This document shows, one piece after another, positions 1-6,313 of a stretch of 8,430 nt of DNA. The DNA lies in assembly GCA_002340405.1 (NCBI GenBank), contig DDLZ01000110.1, positions 1,004 through 9,433 of the forward strand, in the 5' to 3' direction. This stretch comes from Bacteroidales bacterium UBA2559. Lineage in GTDB: Bacteria; Bacteroidota; Bacteroidia; Bacteroidales; Bacteroidaceae. Every line of letters starts with the position of its first letter. Positions within the stretch are counted from its first letter, which is position 1. The notes under the pieces were generated by a model. It was not told where the DNA came from, searched no databases, and saw only the letters and a program-made list of their open reading frames with translations. A program made the position numbers and the translations under genes.

Positions 1-2
1 AC

Positions 3-59
3 GATTCCATATATTTGACCGAAATCTTGTTACAATACCAACCGCTACTTAAAACTTAA
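3..59 (+). CDS. Possible 3' tail of an upstream gene cut by the left edge
   Basis: One plus-strand frame is open from the left edge to a TAA at 57-59 and encodes 18 residues, DSIYLTEILLQYQPLLKT. The composition (hydrophobic residues mixed with polar ones, no rare-residue runs) reads like the end of a globular protein. A second frame is also open from 2 to a TAA at 50-52, so I cannot say which frame, if either, is used. An open tail this short is easily met by chance. No function can be proposed. If there is no gene here, positions 1-90 are simply AT-rich intergenic DNA. Confidence 0.2.
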   Translation, partial: DSIYLTEILLQYQPLLKT

Positions 60-90
60 CAGTTAGCTCTATCTTCAGATACATTTTTTG

Positions 91-98
91 TACTTTTG
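91..98 (+). promoter_or_regulatory. Bacteroidota -7 element (TACTTTTG) upstream of the peroxiredoxin
   Basis: TACTTTTG, followed by C, matches the TAnnTTTG(C) consensus of the primary sigma factor of Bacteroidota exactly. The expected transcription start is about 5-8 bases after the last G, near 103-106, giving a leader of roughly 65 bases before the peroxiredoxin ATG at 169. A -33 TTTG/TTG at the usual distance (around 68-72) is not evident, so only the -7 half is supported. Another TAnnTTTG match (TATATTTG, 10-17) lies further upstream, and its -33 region would be outside the window. Confidence 0.6.
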
Positions 99-110
99 CA
101 CGAAAATAAA

Positions 111-188
111 ATGATCAATAATAAAAATGATATGAGCAACTTATTCAGGAAAATCAAAACGATAAGTCATGATAAAAGTAGGAGATAG
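111..188 (+). CDS. Possible small ORF (25 residues) overlapping the peroxiredoxin start
   Basis: An ATG at 111 opens a 25-codon frame ending in TAG at 186-188, with a second in-frame ATG at 132. The peptide is polar and strongly basic. From residue 8 it reads MSNLFRKIKTISHDKSRR. It begins only about 7 bases after the start site predicted from the -7 element at 91-98, so it would be the first ORF on that transcript. It overlaps the first 20 bases of the peroxiredoxin gene in another frame, a geometry that would allow translational coupling. No ribosome binding site is visible and no homology is recognised. A chance ORF in AT-rich leader DNA is the simplest alternative. Confidence 0.2.
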   Translation: MINNKNDMSNLFRKIKTISHDKSRR

Positions 189-621
189 GATGCCGCTATT
201 CAAGGCAATGGCCCAGGACGGCAAGGAGTACTCTTCGAGTGATCTTTTAGGTAAGAAAACTATAATCTATGCCTATCCGAAAGACAATACACCGGGATGT
301 ACGGCTCAGGCCGTCAACCTGCGTGACAACTACCGCGAACTCCTTGCACAGGGCTATCAACTGTTTGGCATAAGCCGGGATTCGATAGAATCACACATAA
401 AGTTTGCCGGAAAATACGATCTGCCCTTCCCACTACTCTCGGACCCTGACCATGTCATTCTGGAGCAGCTCGGAGCATGGGGCGAAAAGAAGCTCTACGG
501 CAAAACGGTTATCGGTTCCATACGCAAAACCTTCATTTTCGATGAGTCAGGCATCTGCATACGCATAATCGACAAGGTGAACACCAAAGATCATACCGCA
601 CAGATCCTGGAAACTGTCTGA
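169..621 (+). CDS. bcp: Thioredoxin-dependent peroxiredoxin, Bcp/PrxQ family
   Basis: A 150-residue cytoplasmic thiol peroxidase that would reduce hydrogen peroxide and organic hydroperoxides using thioredoxin-type donors. The length is normal for the Bcp/PrxQ family. The peroxidatic motif P-x3-T-x2-C is seen as PKDNTPGC (residues 37-44), so C44 is the peroxidatic cysteine. The partner arginine is probably R119 in the segment SIRKTFIFD. Many Bcp proteins, including that of E. coli, have a resolving cysteine five residues after the peroxidatic one. Here that position is V49. The only other cysteine is C130, so the protein may work as a 1-Cys enzyme or use C130. There is no signal peptide. The ATG at 169 is fixed by an in-frame TAA at 163-165. 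No Shine-Dalgarno is seen. The gene appears monocistronic, with a -7 element at 91-98 and a terminator-like hairpin 15 bases after its stop codon. Confidence 0.93.
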   Translation: MIKVGDRMPLFKAMAQDGKEYSSSDLLGKKTIIYAYPKDNTPGCTAQAVNLRDNYRELLAQGYQLFGISRDSIESHIKFAGKYDLPFPLLSDPDHVILEQLGAWGEKKLYGKTVIGSIRKTFIFDESGICIRIIDKVNTKDHTAQILETV

Positions 622-636
622 AGCTCTCCTTCCTTT

Positions 637-663
637 GGTGGGCGGCTGTTAGAGCCGCCCACC
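637..663. terminator. Bidirectional terminator-like hairpin between convergent genes
   Basis: GGTGGGCGGCT (637-647) pairs perfectly with AGCCGCCCACC (653-663) around the 5-base loop GTTAG, giving an 11-bp GC-rich stem. It sits 15 bases after the peroxiredoxin stop and one base beyond the GH9 stop codon (665-667 on the minus strand), where it can serve both convergent transcripts. No long T tract follows on either strand, so it is not a textbook Rho-independent terminator. It could also act mainly by protecting 3' ends. Confidence 0.8.
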
Positions 664-664
664 G

Positions 665-3220
665 TCATTTACAGAGCTGACGGGCCGCAAGCACCAGGAA
701 CATGTAGTGCGATGAGCCTCCGCCCATAACGTATTCGGTCTGCTGCCATAGGTAAGGCCATACGAGCAGCTCCGGAAAATCGGGCCGGATCATGGCGGTG
801 CCTGAGATCACTCCGCCGGGTATATAGCTCCAATCCGAGCGATTCAGACCATATCCCACGGTAGCCGACTGTGCGCCCACACCCGATGCAAACGAAGACT
901 GATTGCTGCCGGGGTGACATCCCAACACAAAGTTCAAAGCGTTGAGCATAGTATTGATATCGAAAATCTCGGGATATGCCGATACCAAAAAATACTGCCG
1001 ATAACCGAATGACTGTATATCCCATCCCGCACCCCAGATAGAGGGCTGGTAGGGAACTCCATACGGGGTAGCCTGAGCCTGTCGCTGAATGCCGTCGGAA
1101 ACACCCTGCAAAGCCGCTTCAAAAGCCTCCTTCCAAGCCACAGCCTCCGCATCGTCTTTCAACTCACCGAACTGTTTGGCCACACGGCAGAGATACCAGG
1201 CATTGCGCTGGATTCCGCGAATTATATTTTCCCGGTTAGTTATCAGATAATCGCGGTAAACCTTTTCGCCGGTAGCCAGATAGAGCTCGGCCGACAGTTG
1301 GGTCAAGTCGGTGGCACGCATCCCGCGTCCAAGAGGCTGAGACTGCTCCACTATTTCATCGTATATGGTCCTGGCAAAATTCAAACAATGTATGGCCAAT
1401 GTGTCATTGAAACCTTTAAGCACGCGGTATGATGCCGCCATTCCTGCACCGGCAGAGGCAGCGCGGCCGGGGTTGTTCTCGGTAAATATCCATCGGTCGT
1501 CCTCATTGCCAATCACGCCGTCGGTCATGGCGGCGGCATCGCCCAAAAGCACGTACTGACGCAGACTGTTGCAGATAATTCCGCGATAAGGACGGCCCAG
1601 CGCCAGCCAGGTGTTGATCACGGTCAGAGCGCCATTCTCAACCTGCTGAAGTATGTCATTCTTGCCATCGGGCTGATGTATCTCGCACACGCGGTTTATC
1701 TGATCGATCGATGTAACGTCAATATCGGGTCTGAACGATTCGTAGGTCAATGCCAGTATGTAGGATTCGCCTGCCTGTGACTCAATGCGCAGGTCAAAGT
1801 CGCCTGCATCGTGCCATCCGCCTATGTTCACCCCTTCTACCCTCTGCCCGGGTTCGAACTTTGAGAGTCCCGGACGCTGGTCGTAGCCGTCAATATGGTT
1901 GTAGGGCGGCGCCATCAGGGCATCGTCCATGTGACACACATCATGCCACACCTTATACTTCTCACTCACGCGCATATGACACATCTGAACCGGAAGGAAA
2001 TATTCTACCACCGGCTGCCATACGCCGCGGTCAAAAATCTCCTCTCCTATTCCGAATATCGGCGACTCGCTGCCGTCGTACCTGAGTTGGTACAGCCCCT
2101 CTTCTCTGACATCTGTAAAATCGGCATGCAGATAGTTGTAACGAAGGAATGTCCCCCACTCTTTAAGCGCTATATCCTTGACCTTTACCGCACCCCTTTC
2201 AGTGAAGCGGTAGAGCGTACATGCGGTTGCGGCAGCATCTTTGGCGCGGGCATCGACCTCAATCACGGCAACCTTACTCTGTGCCGGCAGATAACCCACC
2301 TGCGATGTCTGTATAACCGGCTTGTATATCCAGCTTTCGGTGACTTCGGGTTTGATATGCCATTTTATCGCCTCCTTGGCAGCTCCGGCCGGAATTTCCG
2401 AACGCAGCACAAACCAGCCGTTATTGTGATTCATGCGGCCGTCGTACAGCTTAAGCTCGGCGCTGCCAAGACTCTCCACAGTAAGCCGGCACAGATTGTC
2501 GTCGGGACGTGAAGTAAAACTGCGCCCCACTGCGTACGGAGTCGAAATAATATCATCGGCACGAACAGGGTTAAAGACATCGGGGTCGCCCAGAAAATGT
2601 TCCCGGTCAATTATTGAGCCGCGACCGGTGTGGAAATCGCCTATATGCTCAAGATTGCTTTTTACTATATCCACAGGACCGTTCGGTTGCTGAGGGTAGA
2701 TCCCGAACTTGTCGTCCATGATCCACGGTTTGCCAAACAGTATGCCGGGGAACAGCTCGAAATTGAATCCTACCTTACCCAGGAACTCTTCCGGAACGGG
2801 CTTATCCAAGTCAACGGTAACTATCACACCGTCTTCAACTCCCTCTACGCGGACCGAATAACTTAGCTGCAAATCGGGATAGAGCATGGGATTAAACCCT
2901 GTCTCGTGCCTTGAGGAGTCAGGATAACTAAGCCACGTAGTTATTGAGTTGCCCTCAACAGTGCGCCTGCCCTGCCTTGGAAGCGGCTGCCATTGGCCCG
3001 GAGTGGCCTCAAGACGCACATCGCCGTTGGTGGCAATCCGCACACCATTCATAATTACGCATACACCTGCCTGATGACCCTCAGGATAGGTATCCTGAAA
3101 AGCCATGACATTTATGCCTGATTTTTCGAAGTAGCCGCTCTGACCTATTTTAAAAATGTCAGCCTGAGCCGAAAGAGAATGTAAGAATACCGATAAAACT
3201 AAAACTGCGACTTTTTTCAT
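665..3220 (-). CDS. Secreted glycoside hydrolase family 9 protein with long N-terminal domain
   Basis: An 851-residue exported hydrolase, expected to act on beta-1,4-linked glucans or related glycans. Residues 1-20 are a signal peptide (K2-K3, hydrophobic core, probable cleavage after AQA at 18-20). There is no lipobox cysteine, so it is probably periplasmic or released. Residues about 21-295 form a large extension with no motif I recognise. Residues about 300-395 look like the Ig-like domain that precedes many GH9 catalytic domains (start IQTSQVGYLP). The (alpha/alpha)6 catalytic domain spans about 396-850. It has the GH9 signature GGWHDAGDF (467-475), with D471 and D474 as nucleophile-water/base residues, and a probable catalytic acid E829 in QQTEYVMGGG. 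The usual HHR-type substrate motif is not seen in the segment 768-803, so the substrate could differ from plain cellulose; exo-acting or glucosaminidase activity is possible. The ATG is fixed by an in-frame TAG three codons upstream. It is divergent from manC and has its own -7 element. Confidence 0.9.
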   Translation of the reverse strand: MKKVAVLVLSVFLHSLSAQADIFKIGQSGYFEKSGINVMAFQDTYPEGHQAGVCVIMNGVRIATNGDVRLEATPGQWQPLPRQGRRTVEGNSITTWLSYPDSSRHETGFNPMLYPDLQLSYSVRVEGVEDGVIVTVDLDKPVPEEFLGKVGFNFELFPGILFGKPWIMDDKFGIYPQQPNGPVDIVKSNLEHIGDFHTGRGSIIDREHFLGDPDVFNPVRADDIISTPYAVGRSFTSRPDDNLCRLTVESLGSAELKLYDGRMNHNNGWFVLRSEIPAGAAKEAIKWHIKPEVTESWIYKPVIQTSQVGYLPAQSKVAVIEVDARAKDAAATACTLYRFTERGAVKVKDIALKEWGTFLRYNYLHADFTDVREEGLYQLRYDGSESPIFGIGEEIFDRGVWQPVVEYFLPVQMCHMRVSEKYKVWHDVCHMDDALMAPPYNHIDGYDQRPGLSKFEPGQRVEGVNIGGWHDAGDFDLRIESQAGESYILALTYESFRPDIDVTSIDQINRVCEIHQPDGKNDILQQVENGALTVINTWLALGRPYRGIICNSLRQYVLLGDAAAMTDGVIGNEDDRWIFTENNPGRAASAGAGMAASYRVLKGFNDTLAIHCLNFARTIYDEIVEQSQPLGRGMRATDLTQLSAELYLATGEKVYRDYLITNRENIIRGIQRNAWYLCRVAKQFGELKDDAEAVAWKEAFEAALQGVSDGIQRQAQATPYGVPYQPSIWGAGWDIQSFGYRQYFLVSAYPEIFDINTMLNALNFVLGCHPGSNQSSFASGVGAQSATVGYGLNRSDWSYIPGGVISGTAMIRPDFPELLVWPYLWQQTEYVMGGGSSHYMFLVLAARQLCK

Positions 3221-3246
3221 ATTATTCTAGGTTAGCATTATTAGCA

Positions 3247-3254
3247 CAAAATTA
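3247..3254 (-). promoter_or_regulatory. -7 promoter element for the GH9 gene
   Basis: Read on the minus strand the sequence is TAATTTTG, an exact TAnnTTTG match. It lies 26 bases upstream of the GH9 ATG (3218-3220), which would leave a short leader of about 20 bases. A clear -33 TTTG at 19-21 bases distance is not present. It shares the 88-bp gap with the putative manC promoter, so the two divergent transcripts may be controlled together. Confidence 0.5.
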
Positions 3255-3296
3255 GTTATTGGTTTGACAATAACACGGTTTGTAGGGAAAAAGTTG

Positions 3297-3304
3297 TATT
3301 TTCG
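3297..3304 (+). promoter_or_regulatory. Near-match -7 element immediately upstream of manC
   Basis: TATTTTCG (followed by C) differs from TAnnTTTG(C) at one position. It ends only four bases before the manC ATG at 3309, so a start site 5-8 bases downstream would make the message leaderless or nearly so. TTTG at 3279-3282 is only 14 bases upstream and TTTG at 3263-3266 is 30 bases upstream. Neither has the usual spacing, so this promoter is uncertain. Confidence 0.3.
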
Positions 3305-3308
3305 CGCT

Positions 3309-4706
3309 ATGAAAATAGTTTTACTCTCCGGAGGATCGGGCAAACGCCTATGGCCTCTTTCAAATAATGCGCGTTCAAAGCAGTTCCTGCCTTTACTCAA
3401 CAAGCCGGGCGGAGGGATGGAATCAATGCTGCAAAGGGTTGTGCGGCAAATCTTTGAGGCCCGTCTTACCGAAAGCATCACCATAGCCACCAATGCCTCG
3501 CAAAGGGATATAATAATAAACCAGCTGGGCGAACTGACAGATATCGTAACCGAACCCGAGCGTCGTGACACGTTTCCCGCCATTGCATTGGCAACGGCAT
3601 ATCTGGCCTTTGAAAAAGGATGTTCCGCCGATGAGACGGTCGTCATTATGCCCTGCGACCCTTATACCGAATCAGGATATTTTGATACTGTCCGCACGAT
3701 GGCTCAGGTGTTGAAATCAGGAACAGCCGATATGGTACTGATGGGGATAACCCCGACCTACCCTTCAACAAAATTCGGATATGTGATTCCTGAACCTTCA
3801 ACGCAATCCGGATGTGCAGGTGCTGAACAAAACGGGAATCCGAATAGGGCCGGTGCGCTAAAAGTAAAGAGATTTACCGAAAAGCCATCGGTCGAAAAGG
3901 CTGAAGGTTTACTGAGTGAAGGGGCTCTGTGGAACGGAGGTATTTTCGCCTTTAAGCTGGGTTATATGACCGGGATACTGCGCAAGTACATAAATACCGA
4001 CTCTTTCGAAGAGGTTTTCCGCAACTACGGCAAGTTGCCCAAAATAAGCTTTGACTACGAGGTGGCCGAGAAGGCTCAATCGGTGGCAGTCGTACCCTAC
4101 AATGGCGAGTGGAAAGACCTTGGGACATGGAACGCCCTTACGGCTGCACTCGACTACCATACTCTGGGAAACGCCACGCTGGGTCCCGATTGTACCAATG
4201 TCCATGCCATTAACGAGCTTAATATTCCGCTTTTCGTAAATGGAATAGATAACGCTATAGTGGCTGCAAGTCCCGACGGTATTTTGGTGTGCGACAAAGA
4301 GAAGAGCGAAGCGTTGAAGTCTTTCGTTGACCCTATTGCTACCAGACCCATGTACGAAGAGCGCCGCTGGGGCACATATCGGGTGCTTGACAACACCGTA
4401 ATGGAGGATGGAGTACACTCCCTGACCAAAATCATTACCCTGAAAGCGGGTAAGAGTATAAGTTACCAGATTCATAATCATCGTTCCGAAACATGGAACA
4501 TAATTGAAGGAGAAGGAGTACTTGTCTTAAACGGGGAGGTACGAAAGGTGAAGCGCGGCGATGTGGTCACTATCCCTCGCGGGTATAAGCATACAATAAA
4601 AGCATATACGCAACTTTCATTCGTTGAGGTTCAGTTGGGTCCTCTTTTGACTGAAGATGATATTGACAGATTTGATTTCGATTGGAGCTCGGTTGACAAC
4701 AGATAA
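3309..4706 (+). CDS. manC: Mannose-1-phosphate guanylyltransferase with C-terminal mannose-6-phosphate isomerase-type cupin
   Basis: A 465-residue cytoplasmic enzyme expected to make GDP-mannose from mannose 1-phosphate and GTP, for capsule, O-antigen, glycoprotein glycans or GDP-fucose. The nucleotidyltransferase domain (about 1-340) starts with the loop LSGGSGKRLWPLS (6-18). It also has EPERRDTFPAIALA (82-95), the metal-site region VIMPCDPYT (112-120), RFTEKP (188-193), WNGGIFAFK (208-216) and WKDLGTW (268-274). The cupin domain (about 348-448) begins ERRWGTYRVL and carries H389, H391, E394 and H428 in the expected metal-ligand arrangement of type II phosphomannose isomerase domains. This suggests fructose-6-P/mannose-6-P isomerisation too. 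A Gly/Asn/Ser-rich stretch of about 20 residues (162-183) separates KFGYVIPE from the RFTEKP strand and looks longer than usual. The ATG at 3309 was chosen because it starts exactly at the family N-terminus; an in-frame TTG at 3264 is less likely. It is followed 8 bp later by the GS-like gene. Another sugar-nucleotide substrate is possible but less likely. Confidence 0.87.
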   Translation: MKIVLLSGGSGKRLWPLSNNARSKQFLPLLNKPGGGMESMLQRVVRQIFEARLTESITIATNASQRDIIINQLGELTDIVTEPERRDTFPAIALATAYLAFEKGCSADETVVIMPCDPYTESGYFDTVRTMAQVLKSGTADMVLMGITPTYPSTKFGYVIPEPSTQSGCAGAEQNGNPNRAGALKVKRFTEKPSVEKAEGLLSEGALWNGGIFAFKLGYMTGILRKYINTDSFEEVFRNYGKLPKISFDYEVAEKAQSVAVVPYNGEWKDLGTWNALTAALDYHTLGNATLGPDCTNVHAINELNIPLFVNGIDNAIVAASPDGILVCDKEKSEALKSFVDPIATRPMYEERRWGTYRVLDNTVMEDGVHSLTKIITLKAGKSISYQIHNHRSETWNIIEGEGVLVLNGEVRKVKRGDVVTIPRGYKHTIKAYTQLSFVEVQLGPLLTEDDIDRFDFDWSSVDNR

Positions 4707-4714
4707 TATCCGAT

Positions 4715-6217
4715 ATGGACAAGAATATTGAGATGAACCCGAACCTGCTGGTGCGTTATCTTGGTAAGCCCGCAAGTGATTTAACATGTGACGATATAGT
4801 ACGCTACTGCCGTGAGAATGCGGTGCAATTCATCAATCTGCACTATTGCGGCTGGGACGGCAAACTCAAAACGCTCAACTTTGTAATTAACAGCGTTGAG
4901 CATCTGGAAAATATACTCCGGGCGGGCGAGCGTATTGACGGATCCAGCCTATTCCCCTTTATTGAAGCCGGCAAGAGCGACCTCTATGTGCTGCCGCTCT
5001 ACAGGACAGCTTTCGTAAACCCGTTTGCAAATCTCCCTACCGTTGACCTCTTATGTTCCTATTTTGACCGCGACGGCAATCAGTTTGAGCATAGTCCGCA
5101 ATATGTCCTGCAAAAGGCCCATACCGAGTTCACCGCGGTGACGGGACTTAAGATGCAGGCTATGGGAGAACTTGAATATTACGTCATAGCCGATGCCGAG
5201 GAGCTCTACCTGACCCCTAACCAGAAAGGTTACCACGAAAGCGCCCCTTTTTGCAAGTTTGAAGACCTGCGTACCGAAGCCATGAAGCTTATTGCGCAGT
5301 GCGGCGGTCTTATAAAGTACAGCCACAGCGAGGTGGGCAACTTCACCCGAGATGGAAAAATTTACGAACAAAACGAAATAGAGTTCCTCACTGCCGATAT
5401 TGAAGATGCCGCCAATCAGCTTGTGGTGGCCAAATGGGTCATGCGCCAGTTGGCATACCAATACGGTGTGACTCTGACTTTCGCCCCTAAAATTACCGTG
5501 GGCAAGGCAGGTTCAGGAATGCATATACACTGTATGTTTACCCGCAACGGCAAGTCGGTGATGACCAATGAAGGCAAGCTTACCGACGAGTGCCGCAAGG
5601 CTATAGCAGGATATATGGTCGCCGGTACCTCACTGCCTGCATTCGGCAACCCGCATCCGTTATCATTCATGCGTCTGGTGCCTAATCAGGAGGCTCCCAC
5701 ATCGCTCTGTTGGTCATTTTCCAACCGCAGCGCACTGGTACGCGTTCCATTGGGCTGGCTCAAACGTATAGATATGGCAGCCAGATGCAATCCGCTTGAA
5801 AAGGCTCATGAGAGGGATTTCAGCGACAAACAGACATTTGAATGGCGTGCCAGCGACGGTTTTGCCAACACCCATCTGCTCATGGCAGCACTCTGCTGCG
5901 CCGCCCGCCACGGATTCGAGATACCCGACAGCTTGGCCGTGGCCGAAAAGACATTCGTAGATCTGGGCATAAACATACACGACGAGAAAAACCGCGCTGT
6001 GCGGGATTCACTCGAACAACTGCCGGGCTGCTGCGTTGACAGCGCAAAGGAACTGGCCAAGGACCGCGCAATCTACACATCGCGCGGCGTCTTTTCCGAC
6101 AGCATGATAGACTATCTGATTGAGTACCTGACCGGCTTCCGGGATGAGAATCTGCGCAGCCGGCTCAATGCCGACAGCCTGCTCAAGCTGGTAATAGAAA
6201 ACATTGACAATGGCTGA
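4715..6217 (+). CDS. Glutamine synthetase family protein, class I-like (glnA-like)
   Basis: A 500-residue cytoplasmic ATP-dependent ligase. It most likely joins ammonia to glutamate, although related proteins gamma-glutamylate amines. An N-terminal beta-grasp domain (about 35-110) contains FINLHYCGWDGKLK and DGSSLFPFIEAGKSDLYVLP. The catalytic domain (about 125-500) retains residues matching the known metal and substrate ligands of class I enzymes: E152 and E154 (GELEYY), E206 (HSEVG), E221 (QNEIEF), H270 and H272 (GSGMHIH), R320 and E326 (FMRLVPNQEAP), R338 and R343 (NRSALVRVP), E376 and R378 (EWRASD). Two things are odd. The n1 glutamates E206 and E221 are 15 residues apart instead of 8. 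There is also no Tyr in a DLPPEE-type context, so control by adenylylation is unlikely. The ATG at 4715 is fixed by an in-frame TGA at 4694-4696. It lies 8 bp after manC and is probably in the same operon. The enzyme fold is certain; the substrate is less so. Confidence 0.87.
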   Translation: MDKNIEMNPNLLVRYLGKPASDLTCDDIVRYCRENAVQFINLHYCGWDGKLKTLNFVINSVEHLENILRAGERIDGSSLFPFIEAGKSDLYVLPLYRTAFVNPFANLPTVDLLCSYFDRDGNQFEHSPQYVLQKAHTEFTAVTGLKMQAMGELEYYVIADAEELYLTPNQKGYHESAPFCKFEDLRTEAMKLIAQCGGLIKYSHSEVGNFTRDGKIYEQNEIEFLTADIEDAANQLVVAKWVMRQLAYQYGVTLTFAPKITVGKAGSGMHIHCMFTRNGKSVMTNEGKLTDECRKAIAGYMVAGTSLPAFGNPHPLSFMRLVPNQEAPTSLCWSFSNRSALVRVPLGWLKRIDMAARCNPLEKAHERDFSDKQTFEWRASDGFANTHLLMAALCCAARHGFEIPDSLAVAEKTFVDLGINIHDEKNRAVRDSLEQLPGCCVDSAKELAKDRAIYTSRGVFSDSMIDYLIEYLTGFRDENLRSRLNADSLLKLVIENIDNG

Positions 6218-6224
6218 TATAACA

Positions 6225-6252
6225 GGGATAATAACAAAATGATTATTATCCC
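6225..6252. repeat. Perfect inverted repeat between the GS-like gene and GH5 (operator or terminator)
   Basis: GGGATAATAA (6225-6234) and TTATTATCCC (6243-6252) are perfect inverted copies around an 8-base centre, CAAAATGA. The repeat begins 7 bases after the GS stop codon and lies 61 bases before the GH5 start. The following bases are CAAACCGC with no T tract, so a standard Rho-independent terminator is not indicated. The stem is mostly A-T pairs. A 28-bp palindrome in this position could equally be a regulator's operator for GH5. A one-mismatch -7 candidate (TATATCTG, 6261-6268) lies 8 bases downstream, with no good -33 element. The remaining gap to 6313 shows nothing else I can support. 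Confidence 0.6.
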
Positions 6253-6313
6253 CAAACCGCTATATCTGTTGAATAACCTGAATATCAGAAAACCTGCATA
6301 TTACTGACTTTAT

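Noticed and set aside
1895..2512. 205-codon open frame on the plus strand inside the GH9 gene
   Set aside because: It is fully antisense to a well-supported GH9 coding region with intact motifs. The translation shows no recognisable domain and no promoter or start context.
3264..3308. N-terminal extension of ManC from an in-frame TTG at 3264
   Set aside because: The family N-terminus begins at the ATG at 3309 (MKIVLLSGGSGKRLWP). The 15 extra residues have no family counterpart and overlap the putative promoter.
3227..3646. 139-codon minus-strand frame spanning the divergent promoter and the start of manC
   Set aside because: It runs through the conserved N-terminal nucleotide-binding loop of ManC and through the GH9 promoter. 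No supporting start signal or homology.
3909..4481. 190-codon minus-strand frame antisense to manC
   Set aside because: The opposite strand encodes conserved ManC motifs throughout. The antisense translation is not protein-like in any family I know.
5051..5461. 136-codon minus-strand frame antisense to the GS-like gene
   Set aside because: Shadow of a conserved coding region containing the n1 metal-ligand glutamates on the other strand.
6278..6288. Short palindrome CTGAATATCAG upstream of GH5
   Set aside because: Four-base arms with a 3-base centre are too short to distinguish from chance in AT-rich intergenic DNA.
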